This document shows positions 53,004-62,446 of a stretch of DNA of 64,000 bases, piece by piece (position 1 is the stretch's first letter; each line of letters starts with the position of its first letter). Under the pieces are notes generated by a model, which ran no database searches, was not told where the DNA came from, and saw nothing but the letters and a program-made list of their open reading frames with translations. The stretch is from a bacterium (lineage in GTDB: Bacteria > CSSED10-310 > JAFGSJ01): positions 1-64,000 of the forward strand of contig JAFGSJ010000095.1 in the NCBI GenBank assembly GCA_016934675.1, read 5' to 3'. The position numbers and the translations under genes are program-made.

Positions 53004-53984
53004 TCAAAGCTTGTTAGATCCACCTTCAACAAGATTCTCCCCAACAGGACGCCTTTTCCAGCGCCGATGCATCCAGACCCAATGATCGGGATGGGCACGG
53101 ATGATCCGCTCGATCTCCTTGGTCAAGGCAGCCGTTATCCGGACTTGATCAGCCTTCTTCTCTCCGGATGCACTAAACCGATACGGCCCGTCTATATGAA
53201 AAATATGACGATCATCCTCCTGCCTGATTATCGACCCAACCAATATCGGTGAACCGGTTTTCAAGGCCAGAGAAGCAGCACCTACCGGTGTCCAGGCCAG
53301 TCGACCGAAAAAATCGACAAAAACACCATCTACTGTCGTATCTTGATCGATCAATATACCTAATAGCTCACCTCGCTTCAGGACCTTCAGCGACTCCTTG
53401 GCCGATGTCACTGTGCCTCGATTTAAGGGATAATAACCATACCTGGTCCTGATTCCCGTTATAAAACGATCAAAAGCCGGGATCGGATTATCTCGTGCTA
53501 AAACCGTTAATTTATATCCCTGCTGCCCCAGATAACCAGCTAAGTATTCCCAATTTCCAATATGCCCGGTAATGATGATCGCGCCCTTGCCCTCGGCTGA
53601 TATCTTACGAAGAACGTCCTCGCTGTCACACTGCACCCGTTCGAGTAAAACTTCGGGACGTATTCGCTTCATCCGGACCACCTCTGAAAACGATTTTCCC
53701 AAATTGATAAAACATCGCTTGACCAATAACCTTATTTCTTGCGGGCTCATACCATCACCTAAGGCACGATTCATCTGCTCATAAGCCCGCTCACGCTCCC
53801 GACCAAGAACCAGATAGGCCAACTCTCCCAGGTATGCACCTAAACGCAAGGCCATCCTCTCAGGAATGAACATCAAAATCCCTATCGGAATCAGAGCACA
53901 TCCATACTGGACCTGATGACGCACAGAACGACGAAAATGACGGAACTTTCGCTTGAATTCACTCTCGTGACCGGACACAATCAT
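53004..53984 (-). CDS. LpxL/HtrB-type lipid A acyltransferase
   Basis: A 326-residue LpxL/LpxM-like acyltransferase. A membrane segment near residues 30-55 is followed by the catalytic HxxxxE-type motif in TGHIGNWEYLAGYLG (about 136-150). RTRYGYYPLNRG and IDQDTTVDGVFVDFFGR (about 205-221) are strongly conserved, and HPDHWVWMHRRWKRRP is near the C terminus. It adds a secondary acyl chain to lipid A on the inner membrane, which implies a lipopolysaccharide-bearing cell. Confidence 0.93.
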   Translation of the reverse strand: MIVSGHESEFKRKFRHFRRSVRHQVQYGCALIPIGILMFIPERMALRLGAYLGELAYLVLGRERERAYEQMNRALGDGMSPQEIRLLVKRCFINLGKSFSEVVRMKRIRPEVLLERVQCDSEDVLRKISAEGKGAIIITGHIGNWEYLAGYLGQQGYKLTVLARDNPIPAFDRFITGIRTRYGYYPLNRGTVTSAKESLKVLKRGELLGILIDQDTTVDGVFVDFFGRLAWTPVGAASLALKTGSPILVGSIIRQEDDRHIFHIDGPYRFSASGEKKADQVRITAALTKEIERIIRAHPDHWVWMHRRWKRRPVGENLVEGGSNKL

Positions 53985-54083
53985 TACCCTCCGATAGGAT
54001 CACTTCTACCGCAACCCTGCTCCTATCACTATTCAGCACATCCACCCCTCTCTTTCTTTCTCAATATCCCTTTGGCTCTCTTT

Positions 54084-54113
54084 ATAGTATTTCAATGAAA
54101 ATTCATAAGTCAA
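54084..54113 (-). promoter_or_regulatory. Candidate promoter of the lpxL-like operon
   Basis: Minus strand TTGACT (54113-54108), 18-nt spacer, TACTAT (54089-54084). It lies about 100 nt upstream of the acyltransferase start, in the gap after 54181. Confidence 0.35.
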
Positions 54114-54180
54114 TACACTTCCTTCCTCTTATTGATAAGAATGGTATTGTGTCTCCGCAAGGAGGTTGGACAAGACAGGT

Positions 54181-55539
54181 TTACAGTGGGTAAAAACGAA
54201 TAGTTTCGAATTCCTTGATCGCAGCTTCGATTGCTTTCAGAGCTGAAGGTGCTTTTTCCGAAACCAAGAGTTCGGCTAGGACCGTTTGATGTTGTGCCTG
54301 CAGTTCTGTCACACAAGGGGATAATCCTGACCGGGGATAATATGCTGCCGCGGTTGCTTCGATCAGTTGATCATAGAGGGGAAGAAGGTTTTCGAGAGAA
54401 AAGGAACGAAACAAAGCCTGGACCTGCACAGAGGTACAATCGACATCCGATCTGATCGAGGGACCGGAACAGATTTGTCTGAACAGGTCTTCGAGTTGCT
54501 CGATACAGTCGTGACGTTTCGGATCGAGATAGGTGAGTCCAGCGGGTAGACTCTCGAAATGGGGCCGGGAACTGAAGGTGATGACTGGTTTCCCGGAGGT
54601 GAGAGCCGTGAGAACAGGTGAGGTTAAAATGGGATTGGACCAGGTTTGAGCGCAGTTAAAAGCAATAATACAATCGACCGCGGGGAGTTGAGCTGTCCTC
54701 GCCTGCATGAATTCGGTCAGGTGGCATTCAGTTATGTTGGCCGGGGAAGAAGAGTGGTCCTGATGACCAGGTTTATCCGCGAAAATACCTGTTCGGTAGA
54801 GCATGATGGTTTGATCGTTTTTCCTGAGCCGGCTGAGAGCATCATAGACCAGTTTTTGGACAGAACAGGGAATGACATCGCTCAGAATCAAGATGCTCAT
54901 AGTATTCTGTCGGGCCTTCTGGAGAACAGGGGCATTCCAGTGGACCAGTGAAATATGATGAGGCACCATCAAGCTGGTTTGGGCCGGTGCATGGGGAAAT
55001 ATCGGGTCATAGTTCGTGATCATACCCCGCATCTTGTCATAAAAAAAGGGTTCAAAACCAATCTGGTCGATCAGAAATTGGGTCGTGGGTAATCCCAGCA
55101 GTAATGACCTGCTTAAAAGTCTGCCCGCTCTACCCTGAAGCGCTGATAGTGTTTCGATCAGTTTCCGGAAATCAAGTTTGGCTAAACAGGCCTCGGAATA
55201 AGCTCGAACTATGCCCGGTTCTCTCAGAATGACCAGCCCGGTCACCGATTCAAGCAAGGGAAACATATACCGGTTGTACCCGGACGACCAGATCAGGAAA
55301 AGAACATTCGCATAGGCTCCCTGCCTCATGAGCTTGTAATAATAGAGATAATGATAGAGCCGGTTTGTGAGGAGCGATGCATTCAAAGGTCTCGGACCAT
55401 CATAAAAGAGATCAAGCTCATAACGGGTGGCCAGAGCGTTCACAAGCTCACAATCCGCCCGTGAAATAACTGCTGTGGCTCTGTCTTGTTCATAACAGGG
55501 AAGAGTGTTCAGAAAAACCGCGATACGTTGTCCAACCAT
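54181..55539 (-). CDS. Probable GT-B glycosyltransferase-like protein
   Basis: A 452-residue soluble protein. Segments such as MSILILSDVIPCSVQKLVYDALSRL (split near 238-262), VDCIIAFNCAQTWSNPILTSPVLTALTSGKPVITF (about 308-342) and GLTYLDPKRHD (about 353-363) resemble the donor-binding half of family 4 glycosyltransferases, although the usual EPFG-like motif is not clear. No signal peptide. Substrate unknown, and the match is loose. It stands alone, divergent from the PepSY-type gene. Confidence 0.5.
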   Translation of the reverse strand: MVGQRIAVFLNTLPCYEQDRATAVISRADCELVNALATRYELDLFYDGPRPLNASLLTNRLYHYLYYYKLMRQGAYANVLFLIWSSGYNRYMFPLLESVTGLVILREPGIVRAYSEACLAKLDFRKLIETLSALQGRAGRLLSRSLLLGLPTTQFLIDQIGFEPFFYDKMRGMITNYDPIFPHAPAQTSLMVPHHISLVHWNAPVLQKARQNTMSILILSDVIPCSVQKLVYDALSRLRKNDQTIMLYRTGIFADKPGHQDHSSSPANITECHLTEFMQARTAQLPAVDCIIAFNCAQTWSNPILTSPVLTALTSGKPVITFSSRPHFESLPAGLTYLDPKRHDCIEQLEDLFRQICSGPSIRSDVDCTSVQVQALFRSFSLENLLPLYDQLIEATAAAYYPRSGLSPCVTELQAQHQTVLAELLVSEKAPSALKAIEAAIKEFETIRFYPL

Positions 55540-55722
55540 GAGACCTCCCTGACTCTATCAGTCCCCATTATTCAATCTCAGTGTTTATACCTCATTCAAC
55601 CTTGATTGTCTAACATATTTGAAGATACTCTCTTTAAAGATGAATTTGATAGTCCTACGGAATGGAACAGTGAAGATACATAATACTTCCCGGACAGTGT
55701 TCCGAACAGCAACACGGAAATC

Positions 55723-56232
55723 ATGATGTATTTGACCCTACTCAATCGCAGGTTACATTATTGGATCACGGCTTTCATCGCCATCCCCGCCCTGATTATC
55801 ATCTGCAGTGGCGTGCTCTTGCAACTGAAAAAACATTGGAACTGGATCCAACCAACCGAACAGAGAGGTTCGAGCACAATTCCGACCCTTGAATTCGCCC
55901 AGATACTCGAAGCCGTTCAGAGCCTCGATGACTTCAAAACCATCGGGTGGCACGATATCAAACGGATCGATATTCGACCCAAAATGGGACTGGCTAAAAT
56001 TCAGCTCGACCCTAACTGGGAAATCCAACTCGATCTGGGTTCGGGACAAATCCTGCAGTCTACCAAACGACACTCAGACCTGATCGAAGCCATTCATGAT
56101 GGCTCTTTCTTCGGAGGAAACTGGACTAAACTCGGCCTCTGGCTGCCGACAGCCATTGCCCTCCTGATCATGTGGCTCACCGGCCTGATCATGTTCTGCC
56201 AAACCTACATCAAAAAGCATAACCGGTCTTAA
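55723..56232 (+). CDS. PepSY-associated membrane protein
   Basis: A 169-residue protein with membrane helices at about 12-34 and 140-163 flanking a PepSY-like periplasmic region. This matches small PepSY-TM proteins, which often accompany iron or flavin metabolism, but no such genes are adjacent. Starts ATG 55723 or 55726. Function unknown. Confidence 0.75.
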   Translation: MMYLTLLNRRLHYWITAFIAIPALIIICSGVLLQLKKHWNWIQPTEQRGSSTIPTLEFAQILEAVQSLDDFKTIGWHDIKRIDIRPKMGLAKIQLDPNWEIQLDLGSGQILQSTKRHSDLIEAIHDGSFFGGNWTKLGLWLPTAIALLIMWLTGLIMFCQTYIKKHNRS

Positions 56233-56329
56233 TCTAAATCTCGCCGATCAAAAGAGTAAAGTGTTGCATTAGCTTTACATTTCATTTTGTTTTAAATTCA
56301 ATGAGTTATTTATCAGAGCTCTATGATGT

Positions 56330-56944
56330 TTACTCGCTTTTTTGGGCTTCGACAAAGTATTCCGCAGTGGTATCGCGAAGGTGATTGATCTGCCAATGAC
56401 AGGCATTCAGAAGTCGGGCCATCTGGGCCGCGTCAGGTAGTCGATGGGTGTTGACCGGGCCATCTACATGGGCATGAAACCTGTTCAGTGACTCTGAACC
56501 TTCGAGATGAATGATGTAGAGATATCCACCTGGCTTGGTCACCCGATACAGTTCAGACAGGGCCCGAGGATGGTGACTGAAATGCGGGAAAACGGAAAAA
56601 CAGATGCTGAGATCACATGATTCAGAGCGCAAGGCGATATATTCGGCCTGACACTGCATGAAAAAGACCTGTGTCGAATCGTGGCGTTGTCGAGCTGTTC
56701 GCAACATGCGTTCAGATAAGTCGAAAGCAATGATCTGACCAGTCGATGACACTTTGTTCAGCAGAATTGGCACAATAATCCCCGTGCCGGTTCCGACATC
56801 GACACAACGCATTCCAGGTTGAATTTGGCATTGTTCAAGCAAAACGGGTATGCGGCGACGATGTTCCAATGAATAGGTCGATTCATCCCAGTTTTCGGCC
56901 TGGGCATCAAAGAAATCTCGAATGGGTCCGGTGTTATCTGACAT
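56330..56944 (-). CDS. Class I SAM-dependent methyltransferase
   Basis: A 204-residue methyltransferase type 11. Motif I is VDVGTGTGIIVPIL (about 48-61), followed by IIAFDLSERML (about 73-83) with the acidic ribose-binding residue. SICFSVFPHF and LYRVTKPGGYLYIIHL (about 136-151) complete the fold. Substrate unknown. The last segment lacks any recognised accessory domain. Confidence 0.88.
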   Translation of the reverse strand: MSDNTGPIRDFFDAQAENWDESTYSLEHRRRIPVLLEQCQIQPGMRCVDVGTGTGIIVPILLNKVSSTGQIIAFDLSERMLRTARQRHDSTQVFFMQCQAEYIALRSESCDLSICFSVFPHFSHHPRALSELYRVTKPGGYLYIIHLEGSESLNRFHAHVDGPVNTHRLPDAAQMARLLNACHWQINHLRDTTAEYFVEAQKSE

Positions 56945-57355
56945 GTACTACACCGATCAATCCCGAACAAGGACTTTCAATATCAGAATATAACCTGAAC
57001 AGTCCGTTCAGATCAGAAAAAAAGTTGATTGTTGATGAGAACTTATACAACAGATTTGAGCCCGATGCAAATCTCTGGATGTGACAAAACAAATCGAGAG
57101 TATTGCAGAGTAACATCCTGAATTTCAGTTCAAAAGAAGCGATGGAGGCGATCAGCCCTGTCTATGGCCACATTCAACGTCCCATAAGATATATTATGTA
57201 AACTTTTGAGTTTGTCCAGGATTTTGCAGCGATATCTTAGCCTGAATCTGTGTCCGTGTTTCATGAATGAAAGAAAAAAAACTGGTCTCATCAAGCAGTA
57301 TATGCTATACTTCCCCCTGGAAATACCTCACGTTCAAATCAGGAAAAGGGTGACT
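56945..57355. other. Divergent intergenic region
   Basis: A 411-bp gap between the methyltransferase (minus) and the REC-HATPase gene (plus). Mostly AT-rich and without gene-like open frames. One good extended -10 element was found at 57303-57311; otherwise I see nothing. Confidence 0.5.
57303..57311 (+). promoter_or_regulatory. Extended -10 element
   Basis: TGCTATACT (TGn followed by TATACT) is a strong extended -10 box; no good -35 was seen. Leader of about 38 nt to ATG 57356. Confidence 0.4.
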
Positions 57356-58264
57356 ATGACAGACTATTCAATACTGATCGTTGATCATGACGATACTGAA
57401 CGGCAAGCACTGGTGGATTACCTGAACGCTCGCTATAAGACTACCGGTGCCTCATCGGGTCAAGAAGTCTTTGCTTTGCTGAAACGGCATCATTTTGATC
57501 TGGTCATTGCGGATATTGATCTTCCAGATCTGAATGGTTTTAAAGTATTGAAACATTGCAGAGAAAAATATCCTGCGATAAAAACTGCTTTGCTCAGCGC
57601 ATATGATGTTGACAGTTATATCAAACTTTCTCGTGAAAAAAGCATAACCAATATCATCATCAAAGATAGCCCCTTCAATTTTGATGAATTGGGCTGGACG
57701 GCACATAATTTGCTCACGGGCGATTTTTTTGGGCTCAAACGTCATCTTGATTCGAACGGACATATCAAGAAAATATGTTTACAGGACAGTGATGCGATCC
57801 AGGCCTCGATCACCACGATCATCGAGTATTTTTCACAGGTATCAGATAACGGGGATTTGCTTGATACATGTGACCTGCTTTTGGATGAATTGCTGTATAA
57901 TGCCATGATTCATGCGCCTCGCGATGAACAGGGCCGAAAAAAATATCAAAATCGCCAGCATATCGTCCTTGAAGCGCATGAACAGGTCATGTGTCATTAT
58001 GGTTATGATGAGCGAAAGCTCGGTTTTGCCGTGGTGGACAATTTCGGGACACTCGAGAACACCAGGGTGATGGATGTTCTGGACCGTCACATATCCGGGG
58101 CCGGCCAGCACGATGATAGTGGTCGGGGCCTCTATATCTCTCGTGGTTTAGCTGACCGTTTCATCATCAATATCAGACGTGGTATTCAGACCGAGATCAT
58201 TTGTCTGTTATATAGGGAGGCTGGTCAGCATATCATCAAACCACTCTGTATCAACCAGATTTGA
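57356..58264 (+). CDS. Response regulator fused to an RsbW-like ATPase domain
   Basis: A 302-residue protein. The receiver domain (1-120) has the acidic pair DHDD near residue 9, the phospho-acceptor in VIADIDLPDLNGF (about 49-61), SAY near 80 and Lys near 103. The C-terminal part (about 140-300) fits an HATPase_c_2 (anti-sigma kinase-like) fold: LLLDELLYNAMIHAP (about 178-192) as N-box, FAVVDNFGTL (about 224-233) and GRGLYISRGLADRF (about 260-273). Such proteins could phosphorylate or bind an anti-anti-sigma partner. ATG 57356 follows AGGAAAAGGG. No STAS or sigma gene is adjacent. Confidence 0.8.
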   Translation: MTDYSILIVDHDDTERQALVDYLNARYKTTGASSGQEVFALLKRHHFDLVIADIDLPDLNGFKVLKHCREKYPAIKTALLSAYDVDSYIKLSREKSITNIIIKDSPFNFDELGWTAHNLLTGDFFGLKRHLDSNGHIKKICLQDSDAIQASITTIIEYFSQVSDNGDLLDTCDLLLDELLYNAMIHAPRDEQGRKKYQNRQHIVLEAHEQVMCHYGYDERKLGFAVVDNFGTLENTRVMDVLDRHISGAGQHDDSGRGLYISRGLADRFIINIRRGIQTEIICLLYREAGQHIIKPLCINQI

Positions 58265-58294
58265 GTCCATTCGTGTGTTAATAGGCAGAAATCA

Positions 58295-60610
58295 GTGAAG
58301 ACGAGCAGGGACCATACTCGCTTGTGGGTCTGTTCAGCAGGATTGTCTCTGGGATTGATCTGGCTGGGCATGCTGCTCATACTGCTGACGGGTGGGATCA
58401 ACCTGCGCGATTACGGACTTCCCCTGGCAATCCACCGCCTGATCAAGCCACTTCTGCTCTATGACTTCATCCTTGTTCTGGTCTTTTTCGCTTCTATTTA
58501 CAAGCGACAGATTCTCGAAATCCCCGCATTATTCCACCCGAAGGCCAATCGGACCGACCTGATTGTGCCCGAAAGTACAGCAGCCTCGCTCACTTTCCCT
58601 GAAATGATTGTCATAGCCTTGATCTGGCTGTTATTGACAGCCGGTCCGCTCCTCGAACTGGCAGCCCTCTTTGGACACCTGCATCAGATCATATTACTGG
58701 TAATTGTGCCTGTCTGTGCTCTGGCCATCTTTCTGTGGCATGGCTGGGCAGTCAGATCATCGCTGATCGGAACGGGATACAATCTCAGAAGCAATTTCCG
58801 CGACACTCTCATCATGATCTGTCTGCTTCTGATAATATGGCTGGGCCTCTGCCCCGCTTATACCTGGATAATCGGCGGTCGCGATCCCGGGGTCTACGTC
58901 AACATCGCCTCCGAAACAGCCCGCACCGGCACGTTCCGCATCACGAATACCATTCTGACGGCTTTGCCTGATCCGGAAAAACAGCTCTTTTTCGGAACGA
59001 CACCCTATAATATGCTCCATCCTGCCTGGCAAACTGTGGTCAATTCTCTGAATCCCTCGGCCACAACCGGCTCTTTCGGCATACAGTTTCCCGGATTCTA
59101 TATCACCAATCCCGAGCACGGTACGATCACACCCCAGTTCTTACCCTATTACAGTACATTGATGGCCCTGTGCCTGCGTCTATTTGGCTTTCCGGACGGC
59201 CTGAATCTGACGCCGGCATTGGCCGGAACAGCCCTGCTCCTCCTCTATTTCCTGATGCGACTGCAGTTCGGCTGGTCCGCTGCCGTGATCGCACCGGCAC
59301 TGCTGGTCGCGAATTGCGGTTTCTACTGGTTCGCTAAAATTCCCAATTCGGAAAGCATCGTCCTCGTACAATTCCTGATTATGCTCTATGCCCTGGCCCG
59401 TTATCAACTCTCGCCTCATTCCTGTTGGTTGCTCATGAGCACCCTGGCCTGCGCTGAGATGTTCTGGGCCCGGATCGATACCATCCTGATCATGCCCGCG
59501 ATCGTGATCTGGTCCGTATATTCATTCTCACTCAAAAACCGTCGAACCTCGTTATTCTGGCTGCTCCTGTTCAGCCTGATCGGCTCCTCTGCCTTCATCG
59601 CTCTGAAATGGTGCTCTGTCTATACCCATGATGTCTTGTGTTCACTTGTCCATTTTCAGGACCGGACCACTCTTCTCTTCTTCCTGGTCAGCTTCGCTCT
59701 CTTCGTCCTGGCCCTGGGCCGCTATTTCCGGACCAGCCTTCTGAACTGGATCCAGCACATTCAACCATATTTCCCCGCCATCTCACTCGGATTGGCGTGC
59801 GTTATCCTGTACTATGGCCTGATGATCAGACCGACCCAGACCGGTCTCGAGACTAACGCCTGGAACATGGTCAAATTGATCTGGTATTTCAATCCCTTCT
59901 CAATTCTCTGTGCGATATTCGGTCTCTGTTTGTTAAACCATAAGATTAAGAATTATACTGTTTTGCTTTTACTGATAGTTGGATATACATATATGTTCTT
60001 TTATCTGTATGATGCCCACAAAACGGTACCCGATCACTATTACTGGTTTCGCAGATTTTTGTCGTTCACCTCTCCCCTGCTTGTCATCGCGGCCGGGTAT
60101 TTTTTGAGTGTTGTGGTCCGATTCGGCGGTTACGGGCGGGTACTTGGTTGGGGTTTGGCCGGATTATGCATCATAATCGGGCTTCAGAGTCAGCAATTTT
60201 TATGGGACCATCGTGAAAACGAGCGGTTTGCAGAGGATGTCAAGACGATTGCGGAGGCTACACAACCTGAAGACATCATTATTTTTCCTCATTATTATTA
60301 TGGTCTCGAGACACCGCTCCAGTATGTTTTCAATCGTCAGGTGCTGATATTGGATGTAGATCAAGTTAGGCAGCCTCATCAGATCGAGTTGGTCCGTGGG
60401 CGTTTTAAGAATTGGCACGATGCAGGTCGGAGAGTGTATGCGTATGCGCCGCCCGGGCATGCATTAATAAGCAATCAGGTTTTACCTTTTGAACAGCTCA
60501 AGCGGATTACAGTCGAGCGAAGAGAGGTCGAAAAGCCTCTTGACCGATTGCCACAACGAGTGAAAAAGACAGCCAAAGGCTTTGTTCTGGCCGAATACGT
60601 TCCACAGTAA
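58295..60610 (+). CDS. GT39-like polytopic membrane glycosyltransferase
   Basis: A 771-residue protein with about 14 membrane segments. The first large loop contains IIGGRDPGVYVNIASETA (about 188-205), the acidic catalytic-type motif of PMT/GT39-like enzymes. The C-terminal 130 residues are soluble. The substrate is unknown; such enzymes use polyprenyl-phosphate sugars on the outer face of the inner membrane. GTG 58295 is the start. The radical SAM gene begins only about 10 bp after its stop, suggesting joint expression. Confidence 0.8.
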   Translation: MKTSRDHTRLWVCSAGLSLGLIWLGMLLILLTGGINLRDYGLPLAIHRLIKPLLLYDFILVLVFFASIYKRQILEIPALFHPKANRTDLIVPESTAASLTFPEMIVIALIWLLLTAGPLLELAALFGHLHQIILLVIVPVCALAIFLWHGWAVRSSLIGTGYNLRSNFRDTLIMICLLLIIWLGLCPAYTWIIGGRDPGVYVNIASETARTGTFRITNTILTALPDPEKQLFFGTTPYNMLHPAWQTVVNSLNPSATTGSFGIQFPGFYITNPEHGTITPQFLPYYSTLMALCLRLFGFPDGLNLTPALAGTALLLLYFLMRLQFGWSAAVIAPALLVANCGFYWFAKIPNSESIVLVQFLIMLYALARYQLSPHSCWLLMSTLACAEMFWARIDTILIMPAIVIWSVYSFSLKNRRTSLFWLLLFSLIGSSAFIALKWCSVYTHDVLCSLVHFQDRTTLLFFLVSFALFVLALGRYFRTSLLNWIQHIQPYFPAISLGLACVILYYGLMIRPTQTGLETNAWNMVKLIWYFNPFSILCAIFGLCLLNHKIKNYTVLLLLIVGYTYMFFYLYDAHKTVPDHYYWFRRFLSFTSPLLVIAAGYFLSVVVRFGGYGRVLGWGLAGLCIIIGLQSQQFLWDHRENERFAEDVKTIAEATQPEDIIIFPHYYYGLETPLQYVFNRQVLILDVDQVRQPHQIELVRGRFKNWHDAGRRVYAYAPPGHALISNQVLPFEQLKRITVERREVEKPLDRLPQRVKKTAKGFVLAEYVPQ

Positions 60611-60621
60611 AGGAAAAAGTG

Positions 60622-61689
60622 ATGGCAGAAAGTACAGCTATTCCCCTGTTGAGTCTGAACATCCATGCGGCGCCGTGCACTAATCGTTGTCGCCATTGTT
60701 GGACATCAGGCAGTAACGAACATAAACGGGTCCCGGTCGATCAGGTCAACTTTGTTCTGGATAAGTTGGCTGAAGTCCGGCCGCATATTCCCTTTGTCGG
60801 TTTTTTTCTGTTAGATGAGCCGACCTTTCATCCCCAGTTTATCGAAATCATGGAGCATGCAGCCGAACTTAATGTGATCGGTTCCGAGCATTTTTTAGCG
60901 ACCAACGGCAGCATTCTGGGCACAGCCTCGGATGAGAAATGGGACCGCCTCAAGAATACAGGTATCGGGTATTTTCAGTTCACATTTTATGGTTCAGAGA
61001 CAGTGCACGATGAGTTTGCCGGCCGGCGGGGTGCCTTCCACAATGTGGTGGACACGATCCAGAGAGCCAATCAACATGACATTGAATGGGTCGCTGCCAT
61101 AGTATTACATCGCGAAAACATCCGCGATCTTGCAGCGGTGATACAAATCGTCAAGGGGCTTGACACTTCAGGAAACATGCGTATAGGCTGGTTCCCTTTT
61201 CAATGGCAAGGTCGCGGCCGGGTGCTTCCCCGAGTGCGTAAAAAGGAATATGAGCAGTATGTGCCTCTGGATATCAGACAGCACAGGAAGCTTCTCATGA
61301 CCGAGTCAGCTGCCATTCGAGCGATCACAGCTGATCCGGAATTGGCTCGACGAAAACCGATCGAGACCTTATGCGGTGCTTTGACCCTCAATATTGACCG
61401 AGACCTGGATGTTTATTGTGGCGGTAGCTGCGATGCCGGTGGTCTGGCTGCAGCCGTACCGGAACTGGCCAGGCTTTTTTATCTGGGTAAACTCACGGAT
61501 GAAGGTTTCCCGCCCTTGCTTGAGAAATTCCTGAAACGAGAGCTTCCCGTCATGGAAAGACTTGAGAACATCAACTGGGCCCAATTGGCAGAACGGTACG
61601 GTGATCCTGCCAACGATGAAATCTTTTATTTATACGATTTGCCGACGAATAAATGGTCCGCTGCTTATCTCAGGGATATGTTCAGTTGA
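60622..61689 (+). CDS. Radical SAM protein
   Basis: A 355-residue radical SAM enzyme. The 4Fe-4S motif CTNRCRHC is near residues 19-26. FLLDEPTFHPQF and ATNGSIL (about 60-95) fit the SAM-binding barrel. LCGALTLNIDRDLDVYCGGSCDAGG (around 245-270) has extra Cys residues like a truncated SPASM-type site. The reaction is unknown. ATG 60622 follows AAAGGA by 6 nt. It is placed immediately behind a GT-C membrane protein. Confidence 0.85.
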   Translation: MAESTAIPLLSLNIHAAPCTNRCRHCWTSGSNEHKRVPVDQVNFVLDKLAEVRPHIPFVGFFLLDEPTFHPQFIEIMEHAAELNVIGSEHFLATNGSILGTASDEKWDRLKNTGIGYFQFTFYGSETVHDEFAGRRGAFHNVVDTIQRANQHDIEWVAAIVLHRENIRDLAAVIQIVKGLDTSGNMRIGWFPFQWQGRGRVLPRVRKKEYEQYVPLDIRQHRKLLMTESAAIRAITADPELARRKPIETLCGALTLNIDRDLDVYCGGSCDAGGLAAAVPELARLFYLGKLTDEGFPPLLEKFLKRELPVMERLENINWAQLAERYGDPANDEIFYLYDLPTNKWSAAYLRDMFS

Positions 61690-61705
61690 GCTGTTCCGCA
61701 CTCCT

Positions 61706-62446
61706 TTATGATAGTATCCATTTTCTCTTGATGTTCCACAGGCTGAGCGAAAAGAGGCCGAGACAAAACAGGGCAAGTACGGACAGATCAACGGCGAGGG
61801 GCAGGGCATGATCTCCGTGTACGGCCCCATGCAGCACGTCAACTCCGTACGTCAAAGGCAAAACATAGGCCAGTGGTTTTAAAAAAACAGGCAGTTGCTC
61901 GATCGGAAAGAAGAGACCGCACAGGAAGATCATGGGGAATCTGAAAAAATTGGAAAAAGTCTGGGCTTCAAATACCTCCTTGACGGCAACAGCAATGAAA
62001 AGCCCGAGAAAAGTCGAGGCCACGGCAAGCATGATAACGGCGGGAATAAAGGAACTCCAGGAAACCGTGGCAAGATCGACCAGAAAGGCAGCCATGACGA
62101 CCGGCACGAACGCGTTGACAACACCGAAAAGAATGGCCCCACTCGTCTTGGCCAACATGAGAAATTCGAGTGAAATGAGAGCCAGTAGGAGCCGCTCGAA
62201 TGAGCGGTTTTTTTTCTCGAAGGTGACCGTGACCGACAAGACCGATGTCGTTCCGAAGAGAATGGAAACGGCCACCACGCCCGGAAGCAACGAGATAATA
62301 CTGCCCAAGCCGCTGCCTGACTTGATAAAGAACATGGCGGTCCAGGCAAGCGGAAAAAACATACCCCAACTGATATTCGGAGGTTTCAAATAATAGGTCC
62401 GCATGTCCTTGGCCAGAATGTTCCAGAAGGCAATCCAGCGTTTCAT
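61706..62446 (-). CDS. ABC-2 type transporter permease
   Basis: A 246-residue permease with six predicted membrane segments. FPIEQLPVFLKPLAYVLPLTYGVDVL (around 184-209) matches the C-terminal signature of ABC-2/NatB-like exporters. It overlaps the ATP-binding gene by 4 nt (ATGA), so the two form one unit. Cargo unknown; relatives export drugs, sodium or glycans. Confidence 0.88.
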   Translation of the reverse strand: MKRWIAFWNILAKDMRTYYLKPPNISWGMFFPLAWTAMFFIKSGSGLGSIISLLPGVVAVSILFGTTSVLSVTVTFEKKNRSFERLLLALISLEFLMLAKTSGAILFGVVNAFVPVVMAAFLVDLATVSWSSFIPAVIMLAVASTFLGLFIAVAVKEVFEAQTFSNFFRFPMIFLCGLFFPIEQLPVFLKPLAYVLPLTYGVDVLHGAVHGDHALPLAVDLSVLALFCLGLFSLSLWNIKRKWILS

